Source of the DNA: Membranipora membranacea
Lineage: Eukaryota > Bryozoa > Gymnolaemata > Cheilostomatida > Membraniporidae
Assembly (NCBI GenBank): GCA_914767715.1
Contig: OU612075.1
Location: 9,672,001-9,736,000 of the forward strand
DNA length: 64,000 nt
Reading direction: 5' to 3'
Under the pieces are notes generated by a model that made no database searches, was not told where the DNA came from, and was given only the letters and a program-made list of their open reading frames with translations. Shown in pieces: positions 40,046 to 51,561 of this stretch; position 1 is the first letter of the stretch; each line of letters starts with the position of its first letter. The translations under genes were made by a program, and so were the position numbers.

Positions 40046-41635
40046 CTAGCTAGGTGGAAACCTAATAGTGCTTGGCACACAGCTTGAAGGTGTGTTCTGT
40101 TGTATTAGACTGAGGGTAGTCCATGAACTTTCCAGGTGAAAGGTCCTAGATCCGAGTGCTTTGTGCCAGTCATGTGATCCCGGTCTTACCCGACACCAGC
40201 TATCATCTTTCAGGCTCATCCTCTTCTTGATCACTCCATCAAAGCCCATGATGTACCTGAGAGGCGTTGACAGAATATACTCCCCGTCCATCTCCATATA
40301 ATCGATCCCGAGAATGCTAAACAGTCCAGCTTTAGAGTTCTGTCGTCTGCTAATCGCACTATAGAATGTGGTTTTTTCTTCTTGGCTAAATTCAACCATG
40401 TCTAGCCAACAACATTGGAGCTTGAGAACTTGTAGATTCGCCAAGTGTTTTACGATAGTAATCATCATATAGGGAAGAAGTTTAAGTAGACCAGACATAT
40501 CAAGTACTACCAGATTAGGACATTGCTTTGCCAACAGGAGAAAATCATTTTCTTTGAAAGGTGTCATCTCATTTGGAAAAAAAGTGTATTCTAGTTCTTG
40601 AAAAGTTGGTACACTGACATCCAACGCTCGAAGTTTTGGAGCACGCTTTAGGAAATGTTCAACTAACAACGAAAAATTCCCAAGGCCACTCTCTGTCACC
40701 CTCAGCGTTTCCAGGGCTTCAAAGAGTAAACTGTGCCTGGAGGTTTGACCAATGTCACACTGCCAAACAGTCAACTCTAAATGCTTCAGATTTTTGAAGT
40801 TTTTGCAGAGTAGGGTCGAGTCTTGGAACTCAAGGGATGTGTACAATGGATCTGGCTCCGAATCGATCACCTTCAGACTGCCACCCAAGTAGTTTGCCAT
40901 GATCTTATCTGAAGGTAATACCATAGCTAGTCGCTCGAGATTATCACAGGGAAAGTTGACATCCAAGAAAGGATCGCCCACTTTGATATAGATAAGTTCC
41001 AGATCTTTTAATGCCGGTAGCCAGCGACAAGCAATCTGAAACACATCAACCTGCTCAGTAAATGAGTCACGGATGTACATGTGCAACTGCTGCAAATGTG
41101 GCATAGCCTTAAAGATACTGAGGAGTCCTTCCTCAGTTACTTCCGGACAGAATCCATTGTCGTCTTCAAAGTCGTTGTGTAATACAAGACATTTAAGGGA
41201 TTGAAACTGAGCAGCGAATACAAAGACAGTATTTTCTAGACTGATGCGCATCTGCGATATAATGAGCACCTTTGGATCTATCACCTTTGAGCAGTTGTCT
41301 ATTGCTGACTTCAAAAGTTCCAAATCAGTGTCTAAATCCTCACATTCATCATGACTATTTATTATTAGGGCTCCAATACCCCGCTGTTTCATATTAAGTG
41401 CGACCTCAACCTTCAAATCCCTGTATTCTAGAGCTGCAATAATGTTAGCCCAGACCTGCTTCTGACTGTAGATTAGGTCACGTAGATGAGTGCAAACCTG
41501 AGCCATTTTTGCCAAGCTTGACATCTCGAGATACTGTAATATGTTTATCTGGACATCAATGTTTAGGTCCAGGAGCTTTAGAGACGAGTCTGCATCTGCT
41601 TCCACTCTCCTCCTTTTTGTTGCGCGGGTCTCCAT
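40046..41635 (-). CDS. Intronless F-box protein with leucine-rich C-terminal region, 529 aa
   Basis: One uninterrupted reading frame. Residues 1-20 are polar with a basic KRRR patch that could be a nuclear signal. Residues about 22-65 form an F-box: LDLNIDVQINILQYLEMSSL, then AKMAQVCTHLRDLIYSQKQV, then WANI. The remainder is a series of leucine-rich segments of irregular length (FQSLKCLVLHNDF, MPHLQQLHMYI, LPALKDLELIYI, FKNLKHLELTVW, LRALDVSVPTF, CPNLVVLDMSGLL, LANLQVLKLQCCWL), typical of FBXL-type substrate-binding solenoids. It would act as the substrate receptor of an SCF ubiquitin ligase by binding Skp1. I cannot assign an orthologue. Every neighbouring gene is split by introns, so a retroposed origin is possible. 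Confidence 0.9.
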   Translation of the reverse strand: METRATKRRRVEADADSSLKLLDLNIDVQINILQYLEMSSLAKMAQVCTHLRDLIYSQKQVWANIIAALEYRDLKVEVALNMKQRGIGALIINSHDECEDLDTDLELLKSAIDNCSKVIDPKVLIISQMRISLENTVFVFAAQFQSLKCLVLHNDFEDDNGFCPEVTEEGLLSIFKAMPHLQQLHMYIRDSFTEQVDVFQIACRWLPALKDLELIYIKVGDPFLDVNFPCDNLERLAMVLPSDKIMANYLGGSLKVIDSEPDPLYTSLEFQDSTLLCKNFKNLKHLELTVWQCDIGQTSRHSLLFEALETLRVTESGLGNFSLLVEHFLKRAPKLRALDVSVPTFQELEYTFFPNEMTPFKENDFLLLAKQCPNLVVLDMSGLLKLLPYMMITIVKHLANLQVLKLQCCWLDMVEFSQEEKTTFYSAISRRQNSKAGLFSILGIDYMEMDGEYILSTPLRYIMGFDGVIKKRMSLKDDSWCRVRPGSHDWHKALGSRTFHLESSWTTLSLIQQNTPSSCVPSTIRFPPS

Positions 41636-42078
41636 TGCTCTATTATTCTGTATCTCAGTTCAGTCCTCTCGGTTCAAGGGTCCCTTCATTTACATGTTTC
41701 TCTGATAGCACACATTAGCTCTGCAGTGAACTTGTTGTAACCGCTTGTTGTTATCTGATTACTACATACTTAGAAACCATATAGTACTACTTATGTTTGA
41801 CTAGGCAAAGCTGACAAGCGAGTATGTAATTTTCTACTATCAATAGTCATGCAATGAGTAATGGTATGCTGCTTTTGTATATGAACAAAGGTGAAATAGT
41901 TATATCAGCAATCAATAACATATAATACGCAGGGCTTTCATTGAAAAATAGTTTCTCTATTTTTGCAAGAGAGGAAAGCTTGAATCAATTGATCACCATA
42001 GATCTGTCTTTTCAATAACCTAACTCTTCTGGATCCAATTCAGCCTTATTCTTCTCTTTGCAGGTTTTATGTACTAAC
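41636..42078. promoter_or_regulatory. Head-to-head intergenic region, candidate bidirectional promoter
   Basis: Only 443 bases separate the start codons of the F-box gene (minus) and the ankyrin/caspase gene (plus). TTCTCTTTGCAG at 42052-42063 looks like a splice acceptor, so the caspase gene probably has an upstream non-coding exon, perhaps within this gap. No TATA box is convincing. Confidence 0.4.
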
Positions 42079-42394
42079 ATGGCTGACAGTGACAGTACGG
42101 ACAAAACAAGGTTGGACTTCGCAAGTCTCACCAAGGAAAAGGTATGTAAGGATGACATCAGATGTGAATAGACAAATTCATATCATCATCATTAATATGT
42201 CATCATGTTTAGGAATGTGCCAAGATTCATGACTGATTGTGCTGTCACCGAAATTAATTGATTGAATATTCATTTGCTCGCTGTATCCTGACTACATTCT
42301 GTTACCATCATATGAACTGCTGTATTACCAAAGATTATAAATACTGGTCTGGTCTGGTCTGGTCTGGTATTACTATTGGTTTAGATATTTTATG

Positions 42395-42425
<31 letters not shown>

Positions 42426-45400
42426 AGAAGTTTAACTATCAAATAAACCAGTTAATAAGTTGCAACGAAGTAGCGTAGTACTTCTAAGTGATCACAAATA
42501 CCCACCACAACTTGTAAGGACAGCGCAACCTTACAGGTAGTAATATTGGCGGCTAATCAGATTGACTTGTTGTTAAACAACTAATCAGCAAACAACTAAG
42601 TAGAAGCAGGTTTGAGATAGGTTGGGATTCAGGCCAACAATGGGGCCCTATCTGTATTATTGGTTGTGTTGATATTGCTTTTTCGGTGTTGTCTACTTAC
42701 TATTGGGCATTTCTGAATGTACCCATGTGCTTGTGTTTTGGTTTTGATTGGCTGATTGGTTTTGGTTTGTTGTTGTCTGTTAACGTTGGATTTTGTCATC
42801 AAATTTGCACAACCAACCTGAGTAGACAACTTCAATTTGTGGACTGAATCCCAGTCTAGGTCCGAGAGCAACTTTCTGATGTTATTTCTTTGCTGTTTGA
42901 ATTCCATCGCCTCTTTTTCTTTCAGGCAACACTTGTGAGAAGACAGTATCAGAAATGCTGCAGTAATAGCGTACTGAGTGAACTCAAGTCCTTAATCGAA
43001 TGTTATGGCCTTCCTCTCGTAGAAGCTATTGGTGTCAATTTCGTCAAGACTGCAAGTGTAGCAGCAGTAATACTTGAATCGATCCCGACCGAGAAGCAAG
43101 AAAACTTTATCTTCAATAGTAAATTGTTCTTTTACCTTAACCCTTTACATCGAGCAAGCTCAAAAGGAAATACAGATCTAGTCAGATTTTGGCTTTCCAC
43201 AGGCTACTTCACCGGTAAGAAACTCTTTGCTAAGGATGATAAAGGAGATTGTGCTCTACACCATTCAGATAACACAGAAATATTTGTAGCCCTGCTAGAA
43301 GCCTATTCAAAGGAGTCCTCCATCCAAATATCTCAGTGCATAGATGACAGATTACTAAGCAAAGTGTGTGAAAATGGGAAAACCGAGATAGTTAAATATA
43401 TCACTACTAATCATCCTGAGCGAGCAAAGCAAATAATGCTAAAATGGCATCAGGAGGGAATATCAGCTAGTCGTTTAGCATCTTCTGGTAAAGTAACACA
43501 AATGCTGTTGAACATGTGTACATCTGATGAAAAGATTGACATGCTGAGACAGACAGACTCTGAAGGCAGGTCTGCTTTACATTTAGCCAGCGATAAAGGG
43601 CAGATAGGAGTTGTCGTAACCCTCTTAGAATATGGCAAAGAGCTGAATATTGCTGATAAAATGGTAATGCAGAAAGATGGAACAGGATGCACACCATTAT
43701 TTTATGGATGCGAGCAATGGATGGGTACGACAATCGCACATCTATTAATAAGCGCTATTTCACAGGAGCGAAGAAAGGATTTGCTCACATCCTCTGATAA
43801 TGAGGGTAGGAATATCCTACACCAGATTGCATGCAACTTTATTGGCTCAGCCAAACTAGCCGGTACGGTGATTTTGGCCCGGTTTATGTTTCGTGAGCTT
43901 ATTGAGTACTTAGTATCTCCAGATACCCTGGAAGATGTACTAATGCATCCAGATGATTCAGGTAATACCCCTCTAATGTTAGCTGTTGACTTTGGGAAGC
44001 TGTCAATGGTCAATGACATCCTTCTGTTCTTCGAAGCCCAGGTGCATAGGGAGGCCATGCTGAAAGCCTTAATTGAGCATCGCAACACTCACAGACAAAA
44101 TATATTCCACCTGACTATCATAAACCCCATGTGTGACATGTTGTTAGATCTGATAGTGCAGTTCAGTCACTATGCAGATGCCCCTAGTATCTATGAACCT
44201 GATGTGTATGGGAACTCTCCTCTGACATACTTAGCAGGGCGGTACATGACTGAGCCATTTGCGGTTGGACTGATGAAACTGTCTCTGCCTCATCGAAAAC
44301 GCATCATGTTTACAAATAACAAATCTGGCAAAAATTGCATAATGATTCTTCACAAAAATGATCATGACAAAGCTTTTTTCCTTGACTCCATCTTATGCGG
44401 GAACGATCATGTTAAGTTTGGAGGGAATGACTCGTCAACTTTTTACCACTCCAAGAATCAGAGCACAGTTTACAACTTCAATTTCCTCCAGTCCTCATAT
44501 GATGAACGTATTTGGATAGTTCTGCGATACGCTTTGAATGAATATGACATAACTTTCTCAGTCTCGATCAGCAGTCCTACTGCTGACAACAAACCTACCA
44601 AGCCTCTGGAATCTGCCAATGAAGTTCAAAAACCTATTGCAGCTGCAGCAACACAATCTGCTACTGATGAAACCACGGAATCGATTCAAGTGAGTAATCT
44701 TGCGGCCACCGGTTTTGTGTAATCGCGCTTTTGTGTAATCGCGCTTTTGTGACTGCATGCTTTGAGTCAATCACCATCATTCCATTTGTGCAGTGCAGAT
44801 AAAGTGTAATTTAATCAATGTAAAGATATTTTGTGCAAAGCCCTTGTGTTTTGGTCTTTGTAACAAAGTGAAAGTAAATGGTGATACTTGTAGGGCACCA
44901 AGAGACTACAAATCTTATTTATTGATGAGAATGACACTAGCTTGAGCAAAGCAAGAATCAGAAAACAGCTTTACGATTTGGATAAAGAGGACAGACATGG
45001 CATGCCAAAGGTCAGTCTCTGTACAAACCACTGACCTGTATTCCTCCATCAGTTAAACATTGAACGTAGTTGTGTTTATAGACAATGCTTAATTTTATAC
45101 CCCAAGACTACCAGCTTCATAGTTTTCATGGCGAGTGAATTAGCCGGGGAATTTCTCCAAGCATATAAGGTGTGGAGACATTGCGTATCAAGCAATAAAA
45201 AAATAAGTTTAGGTATCAGTAACATAACGTGTCTCAGCTGGATTTGATTCTTAATCATATCAGTTATGATATACATAATATTTAAATGCCTATTAGTCTG
45301 GGCCCCCAGACCCTTGCCCCTGCCCGACAGTCCCTTGGACTGTTGGTCTGTTGACAAGGGTTTTGAACATACTGATCTCTTTCAGGTGGTCATAAGAAAT

Positions 45401-48021
45401 GTGCCTACGAACATGGACACTTTTAGTTTCCCGCCACCTGGACCAGATTTCATGATATTGACATTGTTCTACAATGATGCGGAACCTAAAGGGTATGTAC
45501 AGATGGTGCATTGGTGTTTGTTGGTGTACCATATTGCATTGGGTGCAGAGATGCAGTACAATCAAGGAATATGTGGGAATTATAAAGAGAGGAAAAACTC
45601 AACATGAGAAACCATCTCTGCTCCCTGCTATCAGATTCTGTAGAGGTGTAGACAATCGGAGTTATCTATTCAATACATATTGTAGGGCAACTCTCAAGAG
45701 TCTTAGGTAACGTAATTGAACACATGATATATTATCCGTATTTTGTAATTAACCACTTGGTTGCAGTTTTGCCGTTTTGGTCGGTGAAACATATTGTCAC
45801 AGAGCCAGGCACTGCTTACAGTGTTTAGTTTCCAAAACTGCAATTCTAAAGGTTATTCAATTTGATCCCCATATTGAACTCTTGCAGGTCAGATGCCTTG
45901 AGTCAGAGGGTGAGAGAACATTTATCACATTCAACATCCAACAATGTAAAAGAGATTATTGACCAGTTAAAAGAACTCGAAGATGTTGAAAGGGTTGGAG
46001 TGAACTCTACTCTTGCCCGCCACACGAGTCTTGGTGATCAACTTTGTTCTGGTGATAACCCTGATACTAGCCAGAGTTACCATATTGTCAGAAGAGATGC
46101 GAAGAAGAGAGCTCTCATTGTCTACTACACTAAGGATAGAGATGAATGGGAGTACCAGTACAAAGATTGCGTTAAACTGCTTAAGCATAAGCTAGGATTT
46201 GAGGTTTGGCATATTTAGTTGTCACATCGATGTAATGTAACCATATTGTCTTCTCTTGTTTTATTGATTGATTGTGTCCAGATTCAGAAAGATCAGGGCA
46301 TTAGCAAGCTTCATGCAACTGGCTTGAAATGTGAAAGATAATAGTCAATAGTCAATTAAGAGTCGTTTGAAGTAAGAATTGTATTTTCCTGTAAAAAAAG
46401 AAGACAATATGCTATAAATAATCAAACTGAAAGATTATCCCGTTTGAAACTTCTTCCAACCTCCTTTATTTTGGCCAGGTCGGAGAATTGAAAGATATTG
46501 GTAAGGACAGCCTTCTCAAGCACATATCTGAATTCGCCAGAGAAGACACGGCATATCTATATGCTCTCGTTATAATGGCTCATGGTGACCTTAACGGCAA
46601 TGTCAGTGATGTAAACAGCGAGCCAATTAGTGTACAAAGTGTGATTGATGCGTTTTGTCATGGCACTTTGACCCCTAAGGTACGTGACGGATGTTTGATG
46701 GTTTATAATGGCAAGATATATTCTTACAAATTGATGTTCTGCGGTTAACAGTTGGCTCCGGTCTGGCTCTGGTCTTTCCCACACAAGAGCCAATTGGAGC
46801 CAACACATTGGCTGGCGTGAGTCACTAATAAATTATTGATTTTAATCCTTCGGAAAATTGATATCAGTCTAACTTATAAAACCAGTTGCCACCACAAACA
46901 CATTCTCTGTTCTAAACTATTGAATTATGGTAATTCCATTATTTTAGATTGTACTTTTGTCATTTTGCCGAGGAGAGCTACCTAAAGGTAACAGGACGCT
47001 ATCTAGCCCTGAATGCCAGATTCTTCCTGGTATACTGGATAAATCGGAGTTTTCTCCCTCAAAAGATCCTCTAAATAAGAAATCAAAAGTTAAAGAATGG
47101 AGGAAGCACCCGTTTCCTGATGTCATTGTACCGACAAGTTGTCATGTCATGTACTCAACACTACCTGACAGCAAGTAAGAGATACAGAAACCACATCTTA
47201 TAGCTACCTGAGTAAAGCCGTTTTGTATCAATATATATAAAGTGGCCCAGTTGCATGCACAGATATATGGATGCTGTTATAGAACAAAACACCCAAATAT
47301 AAGCATCACAGCATTTGACAGGTGGGGTAGCGTCGAAGCTTGGCACCCAATTCCAAATATCTCAATTCAATAATGTTGCCAATAGGAAAAATTTGCACCG
47401 AGTCACACTTTTATTACCTTGTCAATTTGATGGTTTAACTTTTTATGGTGTAGTTGAACATTGTCCCTTGTCACTAGCATTGCAATTATTATTATTATAC
47501 ACTTTTGATAGACAATAACAATCATGGCGATCTCTGTTTGTTGAAAATATGTTTTCAACATCCAAATGTTTTATATTTTCAGGGCACCCAGGAGGCAATG
47601 TTTATTTGGGGTCATGTGCGAACATATTGATGATATCATAGCTTCAGTTGATGGAGCACAACTTGTGAAAGTTATGTCTATTAATGAGGAGAAACCAGAA
47701 TCACTGCAACTACATTCAACATCTCAAGAATTTGGTGGCGCAAGGCCCAAAGTAACTTTGAAATTACAGCCTGCCAGACGATCAGACGCCACCCCTGTAG
47801 AACGTAAAATGGCAACTATACATCATGATAAAGGTGTAACCACAGGGAAGCATGCCCCATCAATGCCCACTACAGGTGACATCAACATTGATCTCTTAGA
47901 GGCTTTTGTTGACGTGTCTGCGCTTGTCCGAGAGAGGTCAGGCTTTACACAGTACACAAATCACTGTTACGCAGTCGATAAAAGCAGTCAGAGGCTCCTC
48001 ATACAGATACCGCCTCATTGA
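42079..48021 (+). CDS. Ankyrin-repeat / caspase-like fusion protein, 1077 aa
   Basis: Exons: 42079-42141, 42926-44689, 44894-45010, 45386-45492, 45888-46203, 46479-46679, 46948-47174 and 47583-48021. All are GT-AG with consistent phases; 3234 nt including TGA. Residues 22-609, in one long exon, carry about eight ankyrin-type units (PLHRASSKGNTDLVRFWLS, CALHHSD, SALHLASDKGQIGVVVTLLE, TPLFYGCEQ, NILHQIAC, TPLMLAVDFGKLSMV, NIFHLTIIN, SPLTYLAGRY). Residues about 610-750 are an alpha/beta stretch I cannot assign. Residues about 755-1077 read as a caspase: RALIVYYTKD (first strand), LLKHKLGFEVGELKDIG, the catalytic histidine in VIMAHGDLNG (His824), the catalytic cysteine in IVLLSFCRGELPKG (Cys863), the p10 substrate-pocket segment MYSTLPDSKAPRR, and an ending LLIQIPP. 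The usual QACxG box is SFCRG. Whether it is proteolytically active is uncertain. Confidence 0.88.
42344..42425 (+). repeat. TGGTC repeat followed by (AT)n
   Basis: Several CTGGT units near 42344-42369, and an uninterrupted AT dinucleotide run from about 42399 to 42425, in intron 1 of the ankyrin/caspase gene. Confidence 0.85.
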
Positions 48022-48380
48022 TGTGAGAATTTATCATCCAAGAACAGCATCTGAGCAGAAGAGCATGACATATCTCAAATTATTGTAATTTATAAACTGG
48101 AAAAAGCAGTCAAATCATTGCAAGGAATCATGCATTCATGTCCAGAATTACAAATAACCGTAGCAAAGATGACTCTGATCTGCTCCTAAGTGACGCTATG
48201 CTTCTTCTTTTCGTTATTTTCACCTTATTTTATGCTACTACCTTGCTCTCACGGATGTTATGTCTGTGAGGTTAGCACGTAACTTTTATTTGCATTAATT
48301 ATAAACTTTTAGAAAACCTCAATAAATAATTCCAGGTTGACTACTCTTGAAAAAAAGGAGCATAACTCTGTTTACATACA

Positions 48381-48598
48381 CACTGACATCGAGATTACAC
48401 TATTAACATGTGTATCTGTGATCGTTAGAGTCAATTTAGTAGCAGTACCTAACATGTACCCACCCCTAATTAATAAAATTGAACACGGGTCGTCACACCA
48501 AATTCTTTGTGATGGTACTACTACTAAGTGAATTAATTCACTCTCTATCGATCAGAGATATACATGCAATAGTATATCACGTGATCAGTGTGGTTTAC
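48381..48598 (+). repeat. 215-bp dispersed repeat, copy 2
   Basis: Matches 35540-35757 from CTGACATCGAGATTACACTA through GAGATATACATGCAATAGTA to GTGATCAGTGTGGTT. Confidence 0.85.
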
Positions 48599-49334
48599 AT
48601 ATCTATCAGATCTCTTATTTTTGGAGGTCCAAACAAGGATCTACCCTTGGCAAAAAGAGCACAACTCCCATACTCAATTTTTAAGTTCTTGGAGAGCAAA
48701 TTATTGTTCTGTGAGCAAGCTTTGACAATTGGTATATATTTAATAAGAATAACCGTTCCCCATTCGTTCATATAAGCAACCCTTTGAAAAAGGTGCAAGT
48801 TAGAGGCCACGAAGTAGGGGGTTTTGGGGTTTGGCATTTCCATAACAAGGAATTATCTCCCCAAATATAAAGAGGGGACAACTCCCAATATAGTACATTT
48901 CCAGAAGAAGACAAATAGCCCAAAATCATGTATTATGCTGATGGTTTGTGAAGACTACTACCCGATTAGCCAAATGAATCGTACTTTAAACTACAGTCTT
49001 TTGTAGGGAATCAACATTTTGCATTTTTTGATGTTCATTTTAAAACAATTGTCAAACCATGGAGTTAGAGACTCCTTGGTTTGACTATTTTTTGAAACTA
49101 AGTGGGTTAAACAACTGTCACTCTATATGTCAGCAGTGACAAATGTGATAGCAAGGTTCTTTAGGCAATCATATTGCATATGACAGCTCTGAGCAAGCAG
49201 AAGAGTACTCTAACTCCTAACTAAGTCAAGTGGGCCTGACAGTCACAATGACATAGCTCGAATCATGGGCCCCTGGGACATACATAAATACTTGCCTTTA
49301 CTTTCCCAATCTTGATCAGTGTTGATTACATTTG

Positions 49335-49590
49335 GTAGGAATCTGCCAATGATATTAAAGAATCTAGATCGGTTTGTATTAGGCCCTCATCCGATGGTTT
49401 AGTGATCGGTTTATAGAGAGTGATTCGTCAGCATACAGTTTGATAACACAATGTTTGACATTATCAGGCATATCATTAATATATAGTAAGAATAATAGTG
49501 GACCAAGGCAGCTACCCTAGGAGACACCAGATGTTACCTCACGGGGATGACCTGGCTCTGTTAACTATAACGGCACCATGATGCAATCCA
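49335..49590 (-). pseudogene. Decayed non-LTR retrotransposon (LINE) reverse-transcriptase fragment
   Basis: On the minus strand the translation gives REVTSGVS*GSCLGPLLF, then LLYINDMPDNVKHCVIKLYA, then DES, then DEGLIQTDLDSLISLADSYQ. These match the GVPQGS-LGPLLF-IYINDM and YADD blocks of LINE-type reverse transcriptases. A stop replaces the Q of PQG, and the second catalytic aspartate of YADD reads as E, so it is inactive. Only about 85 codons survive. Confidence 0.85.
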
Positions 49591-49608
49591 ATTGATGGTG
49601 TCTGGATA

Positions 49609-49770
49609 TGGGCTCCTGGGACTTACATGTCTTTACTTTGCCAATGTCCACTATCAACCACCCAAAAACACCAAACAGGGTGAGACACAAAGCAAATGGG
49701 GTGGTTAATGTGGGTGGTCGAAACTGGACATTGACAAAGTAAAGGCACACAAGTAAGTCCCAGGGGCCCA
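49609..49770. repeat. Inverted-repeat element with TGGGCYCCTGGGACTTAC ends
   Basis: TGGGCTCCTGGGACTTACAT, then CTTTACTTTGCCAATGTCCA, is mirrored by TGGACATTGACAAAGTAAAG, then AAGTAAGTCCCAGGGGCCCA. A third single arm, TGGGCCCCTGGGACATAC, lies at 49266 on the far side of the LINE fragment. Confidence 0.75.
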
Positions 49771-50026
49771 CCCCAGGGCTTGTTTGACTGGTGGTAAAAT
49801 TTTGTACTTCTATTGACTGTATTATTACTATGTCACCTCATCAAAGGAATCAAAAAGATTACTCCTTGTCTCATCCTCAGTTTTATATAAGCAGTATAGA
49901 CAGTTTTATGAAATAATCATGGTAGTTGGTTTGGTACTTAGTCCAATCCAACCCTCCTTGAGTGCTGTACGGGACATATCAGACAGCGTTTATGCGGCCC
50001 ATATAGCACAAACAACAACGTCTCAT

Positions 50027-50280
50027 AGGCCTTGAGTGCTGTACGACATGTCCCTCACAGCACCTCCCACATGTCTTACAACACCCGTCGCCAGCGACGG
50101 TTTTGTTGCCTATTCAGAACAGGATAATTTGTTGTAATGCTTCTATTGTTACTTCGAGTCCAGCGGTCAGGGCCACCTTAACACAAATTTATGCTGCTAA
50201 ACTGGGCGCTGGCTGGCCACGAGTGTTGTAAGATGTGTGGCAGGTGCGGTGTTGGACATGTTTTACAACACTCAAGGCCT
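50027..50280. repeat. Inverted-repeat element, AGGCCTTGAGTGCTGTA ends
   Basis: AGGCCTTGAGTGCTGTACGA, then CATGTCC, then CACATGTCTTACAACACCCG, is mirrored by GAGTGTTGTAAGATGTGTGG and ACATGTTTTACAACACTCAA plus GGCCT. Extra partial arms flank it at about 49958 and 50333. Confidence 0.75.
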
Positions 50281-51561
50281 AAACAGCAGTGCTGTGTGTG
50301 TGTTGAAGCCTGGGCTGCATGCGTTCAGTAAACCATGTCCCATACAGCACCTGTCACATTTCTCACAGCACCCAAGTGTTGGATTAGACTAATTTGTCTA
50401 AGCACGCAACATGGGCTGCACTATGATTTTTCAACAACACTGGCTTCCGCCCATACAGTACTGGAAGTTTTCTGTATTGTTATGTTAGTTTTCTATCCCC
50501 AGTCCACTGTGGTGGGTCAAAGTTGACTTGTGTATGCTGATCAGCTCTGAACATTCATGACTGCCTCACTGGCAAAATTCATCAAAAATAATCTATGTGC
50601 TGCCATGTGGAATTTTTGGCACAGCATATACAGGCCAGACAGTTGACAACTCTTGGTCAGCATACCAGTTGGGCCATCTTTCATACAGTGTGCGTAAATG
50701 TTCAATGGAGGATCGTACAAGCCAGGCTAAAAACAATATTCACATAGACTGATTTCATCAACACATTAATTTTCAGATTACTGTCCTTCAGCAACATGAG
50801 CTAAGATCTTCTGACTGCCCAGTAGTGTGCTGGAGTTACCCCATCTGAATACACAGCTATGGGCTGAGTGACGCTACCCGTAACAATAGGTGATGTACTT
50901 CCTTATAAGTAGAACTTGGGTGTAATAGTCTGAGTTTACAAACTCATCGTGAATAACTTAATCAAATATCCCTCTCCTGTTTGTTTGAATGTTTGGTAAA
51001 GTAACCCTACCAACAAGCACTGCCATGAGGCTAGTGTTAGTGCCAATATTTTGTATGCTAAGTTGCAGGATTCAGGATTCAAGCACAAAAAAAACCAAGC
51101 TTACCATTCTATGTTCTTTATTACATTTTCATATCCCAGAACCAGAGATATCTAGCGCTGAGGTATATTAAAAGCTATAGTTGCGCCTCCCAATATTTGG
51201 TATCATCTTGAAGGTCCTAGTCTAATTAAGAGCAGCGTGGCAACATTTTAAATAACCTTTCGGGCGCAACTGAAACCATTTGATTTACTAAAATGAGAAT
51301 TCTTCTCAACTTTTCTCAACCACTAAGGTTGTCTCCTCTCTATCGCTCTATCTCATATAAAGATGTATGAAATGCTAAAATTTCGGATCATTGGGCCCCG
51401 AGGTTGGGGTAAAATCTTTGAAAAATATGATTGGCACGTGATTTGCCACATTTTTTATCCCAAATGAGCAACTATAGCTTTAACAAGATAATGTGTACTC
51501 AAATGATACACAATGTAGCCGATAACTGCTAGTTTCTTTCCTTAATTCAGTTCAGGTGACG

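Larger units (their letters stand above)
48022..51561. other. Intergenic repeat-rich region between ankyrin/caspase and RNF26-like genes
   Basis: No intact gene is seen. It holds a likely polyadenylation signal (AATAAA near 48321), a copy of the 215-bp repeat, a decayed LINE fragment, and inverted-repeat elements at 49609 and 50027. The stretch 50340-51550 shows nothing recognisable except the end of the 50027 repeat. Confidence 0.5.
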
